A DNA stretch of 64,000 bases, taken from the NCBI GenBank assembly GCA_963969595.1, contig OZ018410.1, forward strand, positions 29,516,913 to 29,580,912, read 5' to 3'. The notes below the pieces were generated by a model. That model ran no database searches. It was not told the DNA's origin and saw only the letters and a list, made by a program, of their open reading frames with translations. The number at the start of each line of letters is the position of its first letter. Within the stretch, counting starts at the first letter, position 1. Shown in pieces: positions 46,913 to 58,166 of this stretch. A program made the position numbers and the translations under genes. Source of the DNA: Neckera pumila (Eukaryota; Streptophyta; Bryopsida; Hypnales; Neckeraceae).

Positions 46913-47290
46913 TAGTCAGAAGCTCTGCGAAAGACTAGTCGTGAAAACGGAGCAGCTAAAGAGGACTCGACCTAATCCGAGTTCTTGCGAAGTGTGTAAT
47001 ATATACCTGTTCACTGATACTGGGTTAATTCATAACTCAATGCGCTGCACAACGTAGTGTACAAGCCACGTTCAGCCCATCCGTGACGCTGAAGCGCCAA
47101 TGGAATTGAACCCCATTGTCTACAACTTCTCTCGCTCTCCATCACCATTTCGGATTCCATGGTCAGCTGGAATCCTATTGCAGCGCCATCAGCTTGAAAA
47201 GAAATGTTCGTCGTTGCTTGCCCAGTGATGTCTTCGCTCAGAAGCTCCGCATGCCATTGACAAAGAAAGGTCGACCGGCATCTTCAGCTT
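46913..47290 (-). pseudogene. duplicated ARF promoter/leader, decayed
   Basis: This stretch matches 50141-50660 upstream of the ARF gene: CTCGACCTAATCC, GCTGCACAACGTAGTG, GACGCTGAAGCGCCAATGG and CATCACCATTTCGGA have near-equal partners there. The TATA box of the functional copy (TTATATAAAA) is lost; the corresponding position reads TTCATAACTC on the plus strand. Confidence 0.7.
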
Positions 47291-47299
47291 TGCAATAGG

Positions 47300-48020
47300 T
47301 CTTCAGAGCATCACACATTCTGGAGATGATGCACGAAGATACCCTAGCCCACGATCTGGAAAATATAACTGAAATCTTCTCCATATCCTATATTCAGGAA
47401 TGCAAGAATTTGAAGTCCATGCCTTCAACTAGATGTAAGTTTACTCACTACCTGAAGTCTGAACACGGCCTCCTTCATCCCACAATATCTCCAATTTGAA
47501 TTGAAGAACCAAATAGCTCGTATCACTGTTGCAGTTGCAGGCTTGTCATCCTCTGCTCATGAAAGTGACATCATCTTATGATCTTATCCATTCTCTGCTC
47601 CGACACCCCTGGACATGCAATCCCATTAAACCCTAAACCACAAAAACAGGCTCTCCTGCCAAAAACCCAAATAGGTACACACCAACTCACTAAGGGTACC
47701 AAAATCGAAGAGGATGAACCACCACTGCAGCAGAGGAGATGTTTTCCCACAGCACACCCTGATCCTGCAAAATTAGATCCCCTGATAGAACTCGCAACAG
47801 ACGCCACTGCCCTCTCAGAATACGTTCAGTTTAAACAACCAATGAGCGAATGTGCTCTCAGAAATGCCCCAAAAGAGGACGAAGCATATGCAAATTGCCA
47901 ACACACAATCCGAATAGCAAATGACCCAAAGAATATGACATCAATCGCCAGGCTACACCTTTTCAACTACATTACAAGAAAGCATCGCAATATAAAAAAC
48001 CCTAAACCTTCTTGACCCAG
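47300..48020. other. spacer, unrecognised
   Basis: A 145-codon plus-strand frame (47578-48015) exists, but it has no recognisable domain, and a TATA-like AATATAAAAAA at 47988 near its end belongs better to the S1-like relic that follows. I see no gene here with confidence. Confidence 0.35.
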
Positions 48021-48022
48021 CT

Positions 48023-48389
48023 ATAGCGCTTCGATCGTTCTTCCTTCTCACAGCAATTCTTGCAACTCTCCTTGTTCTTCACGGAGTGGACAGCGGGGAC
48101 CCTTGGAACTGGGATACCATGTCCGTGTGCATCCGCAACGAGCTTCCGGGCGTCCTCGCCGTCCACTGCATGTCCCGAGAGGACGACCTCGGACAGCAAC
48201 ACTTCTCCTCCTGGGGGACGCCCTAGCGCCTACTACTTCACCTTCGAGAACAACTTCTGGGGCTCCACGCTCTTCTGGTGCCGATTCACCTATGGTCCTG
48301 TTCTGTGGAACTCGTTCGAGGTTTGGAAAGGGCCGGGACTGTTGGGGAAGAAGATGTTGCCGTGTGAGGCTTGTTATGTGCATTTTTAG
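48023..48389 (+). pseudogene. plant self-incompatibility S1 (SPH) family protein, frameshifted
   Basis: Frame 1 from 48026 encodes a signal-peptide-like segment (LRSFFLLTAILATLLVLHGV), then VCIRNELPG, LAVHCMSREDDLGQQ and FSSWGTP, ending at TAG 48224-48226. From 48225 the next frame resumes the same protein: YYFTFENNFWGSTLFWCRF, FEVWKGPG, then LPCEACYVHF and a stop at 48387-48389. One extra base at about 48224 separates the halves. The VHC-x-S-x-D-D-L-G and F-x-x-NFWG-T/S-TLFxC motifs are diagnostic of the S1/SPH family of small secreted proteins. An ATG is lacking (ATA at 48023), so it is probably dead, though a sequencing error could explain the frameshift. Total about 121 residues, close to family size. 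Confidence 0.8.
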
Positions 48390-49282
48390 TGTTAGTAGCT
48401 ACGTTGGTGTAAGGTGCGGGACGTGAGGCACTTGGAGGTGCGTTACAAGGTAGTAAATCCAGGGCTATGGAGGACATTTCCTCATGAGTTGGCGGAGCTT
48501 TTCTTTGCAAAACTGCCTTTGTCTTGGATCCTTGAGCTGAATGAGTGCTCAAAAGCAGGATGCACATAGAATGTGAAGTAGTGAGTCATCAGAGAGAGTT
48601 GAATGTACGCAAATTGCCACACCGCATTGATGCAAAGAGAAGACACCCAAATTCAAGGTCGCGTTTGTGATGCTCACATGAGAGCAATTCCAAGTCCATT
48701 CAAGTGATAATTCAGCAGCTGCAAAGTAACCGTTACTTGTCCTGAGCATCTGACTAGAGGGATTAAGAAGGTGGAATCTGGGAATTTCGAATACACCCAC
48801 ACGTCTCTAATATCATATAAAATATTATTTTTTCTCACCAAACCCAGGGAAACGGAGATCTGTTCTGTCACAAGAAATGGCATGCAAATGTGATAAGAAC
48901 AAGCTTGATATTTTTGCACAGAAAAATTATTAATTGTGGTAGGGCTTTGAGCTCGTACATCACAGAGAATAGGACGCACAGGGAGATTATCCTCATTTCC
49001 TGAAATATCAGAAGTTTCCCAGATGGGTTTGCACAAGGAACGGGGGGAACCAGGGAAAAGCTGCAATTAGGGAAACTCCATGGCAAAATTGTAACAGTCA
49101 ATTCTCCCCAGGTGTTGGCTACATTGTAACCGGGACTGGCAGTCTGGGATTTAGAGATAATCTCCCTATGATAGTGCAGGTCACTAGGATCTAGCAAACA
49201 GTCAAACACACACTAATGTACAATTGAAGCAGAAACCTATATGCAGTGAGAGATGTTACGCAGATCAAGTGTTCACGCGGTG
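48390..49282. other. ARF 3' flank
   Basis: This stretch probably includes the 3' untranslated region of the ARF gene on the minus strand. No other gene is recognised; minus-strand open frames at 48674-49209 have no motif. Confidence 0.4.
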
Positions 49283-50129
49283 TCAGTCTCGGAGGGCGGT
49301 GGCCAGCCAGTCCAGGCCTTCATGCAAGCCTTCCCCAGAGGTGCTGCAACAGCCTTGCACGAACCATTGCCATCCGCGCATGGCGATCAACCCCAGCTTT
49401 TCCGTCACCTCCGCCACATTCATGGCCTGCGGCAGATCCTGCTTGTTCGCAAACACCAGCACCTTCACATCCTGGAGCTCCGGGTCGCTCACCAGTCTCT
49501 GAAGCTCATCTCGCGCTTCCGTGATCCGCTCGCGGTCGTTGCAGTCCACCACGAAGATCAGACCTTGGGCGTTGTTGAAGTAGTACTTCCAAAGAGGACG
49601 GATCTTAGTTTGGCCTCCCACATCCCACACCGTGAAGTTCACGTTGCGGTACTGGATGGACTCCACGTTGAAGCCGATGGTAGGCACGGTGTCGACCCGC
49701 TCCCCGATCTTCAATTTGTACAACAAGGTCGTCTTGCCTGCCAAATTAACCCACATTCAAACACAACCGACGTATTCATTTCAGGATTCATCGAGGACTC
49801 ATGATTCGCAAAATGACCAATTCGGGGCCAGATTTCATATCACCAATATCAGTGAAGAACATATATTCCATGAATTGGTCAAAACATACGGTATATACGC
49901 TTGATCAAAAGAAAGTCCCCATATGACAGAAGGCCCAATTTGGGCCTCTTTGTCCATTAGAACAGGTTAACGTTACTAGCAATTCTTATGTCATAAGAAA
50001 CAGGGAGGCACTCGCAAGCATTCCAGGGAAGAATTCCATACCAGCGTTATCAAGGCCCAGCATGAGAATTGCCAGCTTCTTGTCTCCCCAGATGATGCTA
50101 GAGAGAAGCTTCGCAACAATCTGCCCCAT
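49283..50129 (-). CDS. ADP-ribosylation factor (ARF) GTPase, two exons
   Basis: Exon 1 is 50129-50042 and exon 2 is 49737-49283, joined across a 304-bp intron (GT at 50041, CAG at 49738) of phase 1 within Gly30. The 180-residue product matches ARF1 length (181). It has Gly2 for N-myristoylation, the P-loop GLDNAGKT (25-32), switch I PTIGF (48-52), switch II WDVGGQ (67-72), NKQD (127-130) and CSTS (160-163). All nucleotide-binding motifs are intact. ARFs recruit coat proteins on Golgi and endosomal membranes. The C-terminus ends ALRD, slightly shorter and less basic than usual. The annotated single open frame of exon 2 alone would miss the first 30 residues. The duplicate at 46005-46494 is dead, so this is the only working local copy. 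Confidence 0.93.
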
Positions 50130-50340
50130 TCTTGAAACTCTAAATCAGCAAATGTCGCCCTTCTAGTTTCAGTTCATAGATAGCTGATCAAATAGGGGGC
50201 TCAAAATCTGAATGGAAGCGAAGGAAGAAATGCACCCAGAGATTGCAACTGAAAACTGAGCTGCGGAAAACAGACTCGAAAGACCTAATTCTCTGATTTC
50301 TACCGAACTGTGTCATGTTAGTGCACTGACGCTGGATTGA

Positions 50341-50350
50341 TTTTATATAA
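50341..50350 (-). promoter_or_regulatory. TATA box of the ARF gene
   Basis: TTATATAAAA on the minus strand lies 212 bp before the ATG, which would put transcription start near 50315 and give a leader of about 185 bases. The site is altered in the duplicate upstream region, supporting its role. Confidence 0.6.
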
Positions 50351-50759
50351 TTCAAATGCAATGCACGACGTAACCTCCAAGCCATAGCATTGGTGACGCT
50401 GAAACGCCAATGGCATTGCTCTCCAGCTAGCATTCGAGAAGCTTGCGTTGCACGCCAAGCATCACCATCTGGAAACCCATATTCGATTTTCCGGAAGCTG
50501 AAAGCATGCAACGCTGTCAGTTTGACAAGAAATTTGCGCAGAGGTTGATCGGGTCAGGGAATAGTCGGGCCTGTTTCCACAAATATACAGCGCGTGACCT
50601 TGCGAGCAATTAGAAGCTCCGCGTCTGGTTGACGAAGAAGACTGACAGCAGTTGCCGAGTGCCGACATGGTCGTCGATTCATCACGGCAGGGTTGAAGGT
50701 AGAAGCTCCTAAAACCGTACTAGGTGGGTGATGCAAATGATGGTTTTCTTTTGAGAGAA

Positions 50760-51865
50760 TGTTAGCCTCTTTGAGAGAAATTCAACCCAAGTTGTTTTGT
50801 AATTTTTTCACACTCAATAATGATTTATGAAGTTTTAAAGTTGAACACATTGGGTAACTACTTATGTCTTAAGATTTCTCTTAATCTTGGAAGGATTGGC
50901 CCATGATCATTAATTTCAAGCTAGCCTTACGATTGTTTGTTCTCATTTTGTAGCTAGATATGAATGAAATTTTTTATATTTATTTTTCAAGGATGAAGTC
51001 ATATGTCTAATACAAGTCATAAAATTTTCAAATTTTTTAGAAAAATTTGAAATTATTTTGTTTGTTTTTTTAATAAAGAAAATTCATATCAAATTCAAAA
51101 TATATTTTAAAATCTGAAATTTTCACCATAGATGCATATTATAGTGTATAATATCATGGAATAAACCAAAGTTACCATGTCACTCTAAAAATAGAAAATC
51201 GATAAACTATAGGTATTGGCTGAGAGCTCTTATTGCTATAAAATATTGAAATTGGAGTAGAAACTAAATTAGATAAGTTTCATTTCATTAGTTGGACTCA
51301 AATTTAAAAAAACATCATTTTTATTGCTAAAATTCACATCAAGAGTAAATAGCAAGAAATGGCCAAAATACACAATAAGGGTGATCCTTGGATTAGACAT
51401 CTTTTTTTTTAGAAAAGTCAACAATACCATAATGAAAGAATTTGCAATACTATTCATTGAAAATGTACTCAAAAAAAATTTTGGATGAAATTTTATTTTC
51501 CGTCTTGCAATCTTAGAAAAAAATTTAAATGAAGTTATCCAAATGCACACTTAGTGTCCACAATACTACTACAAGGATAATCCCTATGAGTGCTTTGACA
51601 ACTTGGATATTCTAGATGAACAAAGTACTTTGTGCCAATGTTTTGTCCAAATGCCTTTTCATTCATTCAAAGTAATTCTTGGATCTTTAAAAGATGACAT
51701 TTTTTTGTAACAATTTGATGAAATTGAAGTAAATAATATAAGAAAAAATGCACAATAAATAAATAAATATAAGCATTTTTGGATTAAATTGATACCTTTG
51801 AAGTAGGAAATGGTCTCAACTCCCATTATTTCGCTCAAAGAATTATGCACTCCTATTGGTTGCTT
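50760..51865. other. AT-rich spacer
   Basis: The GC-rich gene block ends near 50720. Nothing recognisable follows until the TTAA element. Confidence 0.6.
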
Positions 51866-51868
51866 TAA

Positions 51869-52789
51869 CCCCTAAAGGTCAAAGACTATGTTTTCACAAA
51901 AACAACTCCAAAATTGCCAAGTATCAAATTTTGAAAAAAACATTTTTGGAAGAATGTAACTATGGGGTCTTATAGTACACTAGTTCAAGATGTTGTGGAA
52001 AAAATTTCAAAATTTCCACCTTGAGAAAGGCAAGATGATAACATTTGAATTGACAAAATCCCTTTTTTTGTAACTGCGAAAATCCTAGCAGCTGCATTGC
52101 ACAAGGTCACATTTGTATGAAAAAATGTCCAAAATTGTGGTTACTCTTTGGATTAATTCTTCAAGGCAAGTTGGCTATATGCTTGAAAAATTTCAGATCA
52201 TTTGGAAATGTAAAACATATAGGAAAAAAATATTCAGTAGAAAGAAGTAGAGAATGATTCAAAACACTAAATTGTTAAGAATTTAGATATTGAATTGAAA
52301 AATGCCAATTCCAATTGTTGTAATGTTGGAACAAATAATCTACACCCAATGTTTTTATTTTTTTTCAAAAGTAATAGAAACTAAGTTAAATAAAGGACTT
52401 CAAAGTTTATTTTAAAGTGGAGATTCTATAACTACCCTCAAACTAAGAATCTTCATAACTTTTGACTCATTAATCAAAATGGAATGATTCAAAGCTTCCC
52501 GAGTATATATAAATCTAAAGAACCAATTTCAGATTTTTATTTTAAAAAAAATTGATTTTTAAAGAAGTTTTTTGAGCTGCCCGGGCTGCCTGCTAACCAA
52601 TGAAAATGACATATCATGCAATAACTTCTTAACCATGTAGTCAAAATTTATGAAAATTGTTGGGCCTTGAAGCTATTCCTTGGGCACATCTTGTGTGAAA
52701 ATTTCAGAAAATAAAAATAAAAACTCCGTTTGTAGTGAGCTGCCTAAAATTGCTATGTTTTCAAAAAATGGTGTTTGGTCCTTTAAGGG
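51869..52789. mobile_element. TTAA element, 0.92-kb class
   Basis: TTAA at 51865-51868 and 52790-52793. Ends CCCCTAAAGGTCAAAGACT and TTTGGTCCTTTAAGGG. It is collinear with 14037-14958 (921 versus 922 bp), and its right 350 bp match an arm of the 740-bp palindrome (GAGCTGCCCGGGCTGCC, AATCACATATCATGCAATAA-type sequence). Confidence 0.85.
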
Positions 52790-52793
52790 TTAA

Positions 52794-54050
52794 AACTTAT
52801 GGTGGCTTAGGATGAATGAAGGTGGTCATTCAAAGCCTAAATGTAGGCAACACAAATAATTGTAGTAGTTTTGGGTGGATATAAAGTTCCAATGAAAAAT
52901 TTAGCCTTAAAAATGACATTTTAATTTAGGTAGTCCCTACATAAAGTATAACTTAAATAAATATAATACTATACAATACCTCAAATTTCATTTGACAATT
53001 GACACTTCCAAAGATAATTGGAAGAAAAAAAAAATTGTGGCTTCTTTCAAGAATCTATTAACTCCTTGTCCAATATATTCAAATTGCCATAAATCAAGTT
53101 CAATAATAATCTCGCCTCTAGTGTCCTTATATCCTTCTATAGTTCTATATAAAAAATAATTGGCCCCAATTCAAGTCAAACATCTAGACCTAACAAATAT
53201 GACCCTTGCGAGACAATTTAATGTCTCAATACTCAATGATTGAAGTTTTACAATTTTTAACAAGATTTTGGCATACTAAACTTCCACGTACAGTGCCAAG
53301 ATTCAAGGGATATTAAAAACATTTTTGACATGTTTTCCTTTTTAGGATACTATTAATTTTTTCAACATTCCTAAATGACTTTTTGATAAATTTTGAGGTG
53401 TTTGTAGACATGTATAGTGTTAGGAAAGGGCCAAATGCATGTCAATTTTATGATATACAAATGTGATCTACATTGAATATTGCATAAGATAAGTACATGT
53501 CAAACTAATTTGTAGGACAATGAATTAGTAATATGTCTCTCAACATGTGCCCATTACAAGTCATATCATAGCTTTCTAACAGCTTAGGCAACTTTTTGCT
53601 AAATAATTAATTAATGTGCAAAAAATAGTTAGATATTCCAAAAAATAATTAATTAAAATAAGATAGTTTTTAAGTATAATTAAAATATGTTAGGCATTCA
53701 TCCAAGTTGTTTTTACAATTTTTGGATGGTTGTTGCTACTTATATCCAAGGCAATCACATTTTCCTAAATCCTTATCTTGACCTACAAACGCTAAATTCT
53801 CTTTTTTGTGTGTTATTGGTGGTTGCCAGAAATACCATGCAACGGTTTACCAAATATTGGATTTCAAACCCTAAGTACTAGGAGTGCTTTGTAGTAGAAC
53901 AATCTTAGTCATTGATTGGAAAAATCGACGGCTAAAAGTACCATTGCAAGTATCATGGACTACTTGTGAGTACTGAAATAATAATGTGTGAAAAAAGAAA
54001 TATTGTCACAAAAAATAGATGCAATGAGGTATAAATTAATAATAAATAGA
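52794..54050. other. AT-rich DNA
   Basis: No gene or structured element recognised. A 64-codon frame at 53687-53881 has no motif. Confidence 0.5.
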
Positions 54051-54059
54051 AGATTATAA

Positions 54060-54535
54060 ACAGGAAAAACAAAAAATTGGACATTTATGAGGACTTGTTG
54101 GTGTTTCAATTTCACCAAAAATGAAGTTGAAACCATCTTCAATGTTTGGAAGTGCTCATGCAATGAAGTCCTATTTGCATGGACGTCAGGATGATATAAA
54201 ATAATATATTTTTAGATGACCCTTGGTACACATATGCCCACCTATTGTGGGAATAAACCAAAAAAATTCAACTCTAGATCATTCAATTTGGATACCCCAA
54301 ATGTAGTAAAAAAAAAAAACTTCAAATTGTGACAAAGAGAAAAAATTCACTTTTAAATTTTGAATGTTTTTTTAATTTCAAAAAAATAAGGGATCTAATT
54401 ACCATCAAGTTAGACATTGCTAAAAAATTTTTTTAGGTTCATTGGACTTGTGCTTCAATAGTTATAGCGGATGATAACAACATCACTTCAATTGTGATGG
54501 AAAATAGGACCGGTGTTTCTTGCAACCACACTCAT
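54060..54535. repeat. dispersed repeat, copy A of the 61960 repeat
   Basis: This copy shares with 61960-62430, same orientation, AAACCATCTTCAATGTTTG-type, AAAATAATATATTTTTAGAT, AATGTAGTAAAA, GGGATCTAATTA, AAGTTAGACAT and GTGATGGAAAATAG segments. The match is moderate and patchy. No termini or protein are evident. Confidence 0.6.
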
Positions 54536-54539
54536 GATT

Positions 54540-55657
54540 TTGTTAAGTGTCACGGTTTGTTGCCTATAGAAGATATATTTTGTTTGTGAAAAATTGTGCT
54601 TTAGAATAGTCCAGATAGCAAGGCAAAAAATTTGCAATCTTGTAGTATATAAGAATCTTTTGGGGGCAAACTAGGTCAGTTTTTTCCCAAAAATTTAGGC
54701 ATCCTTTTAATTATTTATTTTTTCGCCAAGCTACTAGAAAGCTACAGTGTATTGAAAAGAGACCGCCAGCCCCGCCCTTGCCTGGCCCCCCTGCCAGGAG
54801 CTCTCTCCACCATTGATATGGATTTTTGATTAATCCCCACTACTTATCTGGATTGAGATTTAATCGCAATCGTTGGTTTGGTTGGAAGCTGAGTGTATTT
54901 TGGTCCTGGTCTTTGTTCTAGACCATTGATCTGGGTTTCCCTGGAAGGTTTTTGAGCTTTGATTAGGATTCTTCTGGTGGCAAGTCTTTCTAGGGTTTCG
55001 GCGGCGGCGGTTCCTAAGCTTAAGAGCTAGAGATCAAGGAGCGAGGTAGAGATTGCATACTCCTGCTGGGGCAGTGGTTTTTGAGCTCAAGGTGGGATTT
55101 CTGCGGCTGCGATTTTTGAGTGTCAGCCTGCAATGGAGGAAGGTCAAAGGAAGCTGGAGCTCAAAGGAAGCTGAGCGGACTTGTCGCAATTGAAGGGGAG
55201 AAATAAGCTTCCTAATCCAATTTCTTGTGTATGGATTTATGGATCTCTGCTTGTTTTTATTCTGTGTGCTTGTTTTGATATGTGACAATAATTTTCTAGG
55301 GTGCAAATGGTGTATTGGGGCTAGAGACAGGAGGTTAGAGGTGCAATTTCAGAGGTAGAATATCATTAGCTTGTGTTTTAATTCTTGGCAATTTGTAAAT
55401 CTGCCTTGCTACAGTGTAAAAATTTGTACCTTTCTAAGTCATTGCCTAAATGGAGTACCTTCTCTTGTCAATAGATTGCTTTTGTTGAATGGATCAATTG
55501 ATTGTTGAATGGATTGCCACTCTTGTTGTTCAATGGACTGCCTCTCAATGTTGCTTCTCAATAGAGTTTGATCATTTTCTATTGTTTTGTTTGGACAGGG
55601 TTTTAGTAAACCACCCCTATCTCAGGCCTGCCATCCACCATACCACACAAAGGCAAA
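54540..55657 (+). other. possible 5' part of the Replitron-like relic
   Basis: This stretch contains CTAGGGTTTCGGCGGCGGCGG near 54990, resembling plant leader DNA, and several short frames (for example 55489-55680). No domain is recognised. It may hold the leader of the HUH relic that follows or unrelated DNA. Confidence 0.3.
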
Positions 55658-56720
55658 ATGACCTCACAAGACACTCGTAGAACTCAGTTGTCTACTCCTT
55701 CTATGCTCCCATGTAGAACTCCGTTGTTTGTTCCTTCAATGCTCCCATTTGGAAGTCAGCTATACAACTACTTGCTCCACAACAGGCTAAAACTTCTAAT
55801 TGCGCTACTCCTTCCAAGACTCAAAAGCCTTTTGCTTCCGCTTCAAAGGTGAGGTCTGCGAGGAAGCCTCCAATGAAAAAAGTATTTGCTGCACAATTGG
55901 CTTCTGCACCTGAGCTCCCTACTCCTTCCGAGACTCAGTAGCCTTCCGCTTCAACTTCAAAGGTGAATGCTGTGAAGAAGCCTTGAATAAAAAATCCAGT
56001 CTTGCCAAAGTTTGCCCCCCTTAAAAACCTCGCATTCAAGCTCCTGCTCCACCAAAAGAAATGGATGTGAGTGTCACAATTTTTGTGGGCAATGATGATA
56101 TACCCATTGAATTTTTTGAAAAGTTTGATGAATTTCTTCAAAAATGAATGTATATCAAGCCTTCATTTCTTTGAGCAAGGCTCTGGCTTGCTCAAACTAC
56201 ACTTGCAAATGGTGAGTAGACTTCTCACATCTTCTGCTGCTATAGTCAACAAAATTATAAAGTGATACCTTGGATGAGATGATCCTAAAAAAGCTCTAGG
56301 GGGCATCATATTCTAACAAAGGCTCTTCCTAACTTAGGCTTGCACACTTATATTATGATGCTTGGTTACTATATAAAAGACAAAGGCCAAGATCCCTTCC
56401 AATGCATTCAAAAAGATGTCACAGATGCATAGTTAGAGGAAGGTGTGGAGCGGTACATTAAGTACGGTACTCCTTTTGCTAAGAACCAAATTGTTCACAC
56501 TCACACAAATCTTATTGAGCGAGCTGCTAAATATTGCACATATAAACTACGAAAACAGCTTGGAAGTACTCTTCCAGGAACTCTCTTCCCTATGCTCCAA
56601 TTGGGATAGTACATACCATCTGCTTCTTGGATTTTGCTTGTCCGCCAAGGAGTCATGGAATTCAACAGAGTAGCGGCACTCTGCAAATTATGTACCACAA
56701 AAGGGGTCAAACCCACTTAA
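55658..56720 (+). pseudogene. HUH/Rep endonuclease of a Replitron-like transposon, decayed
   Basis: From ATG 55658 there is a Ser/Thr/Pro/Lys-rich N-terminal region (STPSMLP, TPSKTQKPFASASKV). At 56061 begins MDVSVTIFVGNDDIPIEFFE and FDEFLQK. A frame change leads to FEQGSGLLKLHLQMV (the H-x-Q metal-binding site has its His codon at 56200) and IVNKIIK*YLG*DD. Another leads to ALPNLGLHTYIMM and LGYYIKDKGQDPF, where Y-x-x-K (Tyr codons 56367/56370) matches the catalytic tyrosine motif of Rep proteins, then EEGVERYIKYG, IVHTHTNLIERA, LFPMLQLG*YIPSASWI and VMEFNRVAALCKL. The order of HUH, GY..KD and the FEKAAxx...ML..G.Y.PSA.W tail is what I recall of Replitron-type proteins in plants and algae. 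Stops at 56145, 56430 and 56607, two TGA codons near 56266-56280, and at least two frameshifts make it non-functional. HUH transposons move by single-strand nicking without target duplication, so element limits are unknown. Confidence 0.6.
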
Positions 56721-57619
56721 ATCTGCAATGTAATTTCTTTTTAGCAATCATTTTTAATGCTAATCTATTAATTATAGGTATTTTAGTCCTTTTTGACTAG
56801 TATTTCAAATTATATTGAGCCTAATACTGCTTTACTTATTAAAAATAAAAAACTCTTTATTATAATTCCAATTAAAGTTCAAATGTCAACATGTCAAATT
56901 TTTCAATTGTAGAAAAAGGATTCTAATTTTTGATTAATAATAATGTGATTGAATCCATAAAAATTATGTATATATAATCATATGATAGAGTAAAAAAAGA
57001 CTGTTCTTTTACAATTTGAATATTTTTGCATTTTCTATAATATTCAAAGGTAAAAACTTGTAAATGTCCTTTTCAATATAAAAAAAATCCAAATGATGAT
57101 TGTATTAGAACAAAAAATATATATAATATTGACTTTAAGGTCACTATATAAGCTAATTTTGAAATTGAATGTCTAAATTTTGTATTAGATGAAATTAATA
57201 ATTTATCAATAATAATTTAATTAATTTAAAATGATACTATTTTTTGTTCAAGATTTAATCACTAAAAGTTCTTTTAAATAGTTGTATGTTTGAGAAGTAT
57301 AAAAAATTTCAATGAAAATATCTTTCTAAAGTGCTATATTGTAAAAAGACACTAAATTTAGCCTTAAAAATGGTGATTTATGTCTTTCTAAGGATTTTTT
57401 CTATGAAATTTTTTCTCCAAACTTTTAAAGAGATACATTCCAATACTATTCATCTATACTTTTTTCTTTAAAATGACAACATCAAAGGAATTTTTAGGAT
57501 TAAAAGTTCAAAAAAGGACTCAAGTCTTGTTTTAGCAAAGTAATCCCAATGGTACCTTTCAGTGTGGTTTGACCCATTTGAGCGTGATTTGATCCAAATG
57601 CATGATGAATCCATAGTCC
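56721..57619. other. AT-rich gap between the two relics
   Basis: Very AT-rich; no frame or repeat recognised. It may be decayed interior of the same element that carried the HUH relic. Confidence 0.4.
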
Positions 57620-58073
57620 ATGGAAATGCAGGATGTCACGCAAATTTTTTTTGAGCATATCAACCCCAGCTCTCAGCTAGCAGATCTGGATCGGCAGCAT
57701 CTTGCTGCATAGCTCAATGAGGCCCGTGAAGGAGCAGCTCATAGTTATGATATTCCAGGTATTTTCCAAGTTCTTTTGCCTTTTTCCTTTTTTTTTTTTT
57801 CTCTACTAGTTTGCTTTCATCTTTATTTCATGTCCTCTCTATAGTTTGCTCATGTTTTTCTCTATCTCTCGGGATATTTTTCTTGCAGGTGATGTACCTG
57901 TACCAGCCGTTTATAAACTAGCCATAGTTTTTGACAAATCTCAAGACGATCCGCTTCCCCATGAAGATATCACGGAAACGGACTCACATCACACATTTAC
58001 TACAAGCTGTCCAACTATGTTTATTCCAGTGGTGTACGGAGATTGCAATGATGCGAATGACCTCACAATGTAG
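57620..58073 (+). pseudogene. unrecognised spliced coding relic
   Basis: ATG at 57620 opens MEMQDVTQIFFEHINPSSQL, continues ADLDRQHLAA, a TAG at 57710-57712, then LNEAREGAAHSYDIP. A 130-bp intron follows (57759-57888, GT start, pyrimidine-rich tract and CTTGCAG end). The second exon joins in phase as GDVPVPAVYKLAIVFDKSQD and goes on to PLPHEDITETDSHHTFTT, ending in TAG at 58071. Correct phase over a well-formed intron argues for real ancestral coding DNA. I do not recognise the family. It lies 0.9 kb after the HUH relic on the same strand and its one stop fits a CAG-to-TAG change; it may be the same element's downstream gene or exon. Confidence 0.45.
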
Positions 58074-58166
58074 TTTGTGACATGCAAAATTTTCTAAATT
58101 TTATATGACTTTCATATAGCATTTTTTGGAGTGTTGTTTGTTTTAGTTTACAATTTTCTTTGGAAG

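Noticed and set aside
47578..48015. 145-codon plus-strand open frame
   Set aside because: No recognisable domain, no clear promoter, and it runs up to the S1-like relic. Open length alone is weak evidence in this composition.
49253..49804. 183-codon plus-strand frame
   Set aside because: Antisense to exon 2 of the ARF gene, whose motifs and splice sites are clear on the minus strand.
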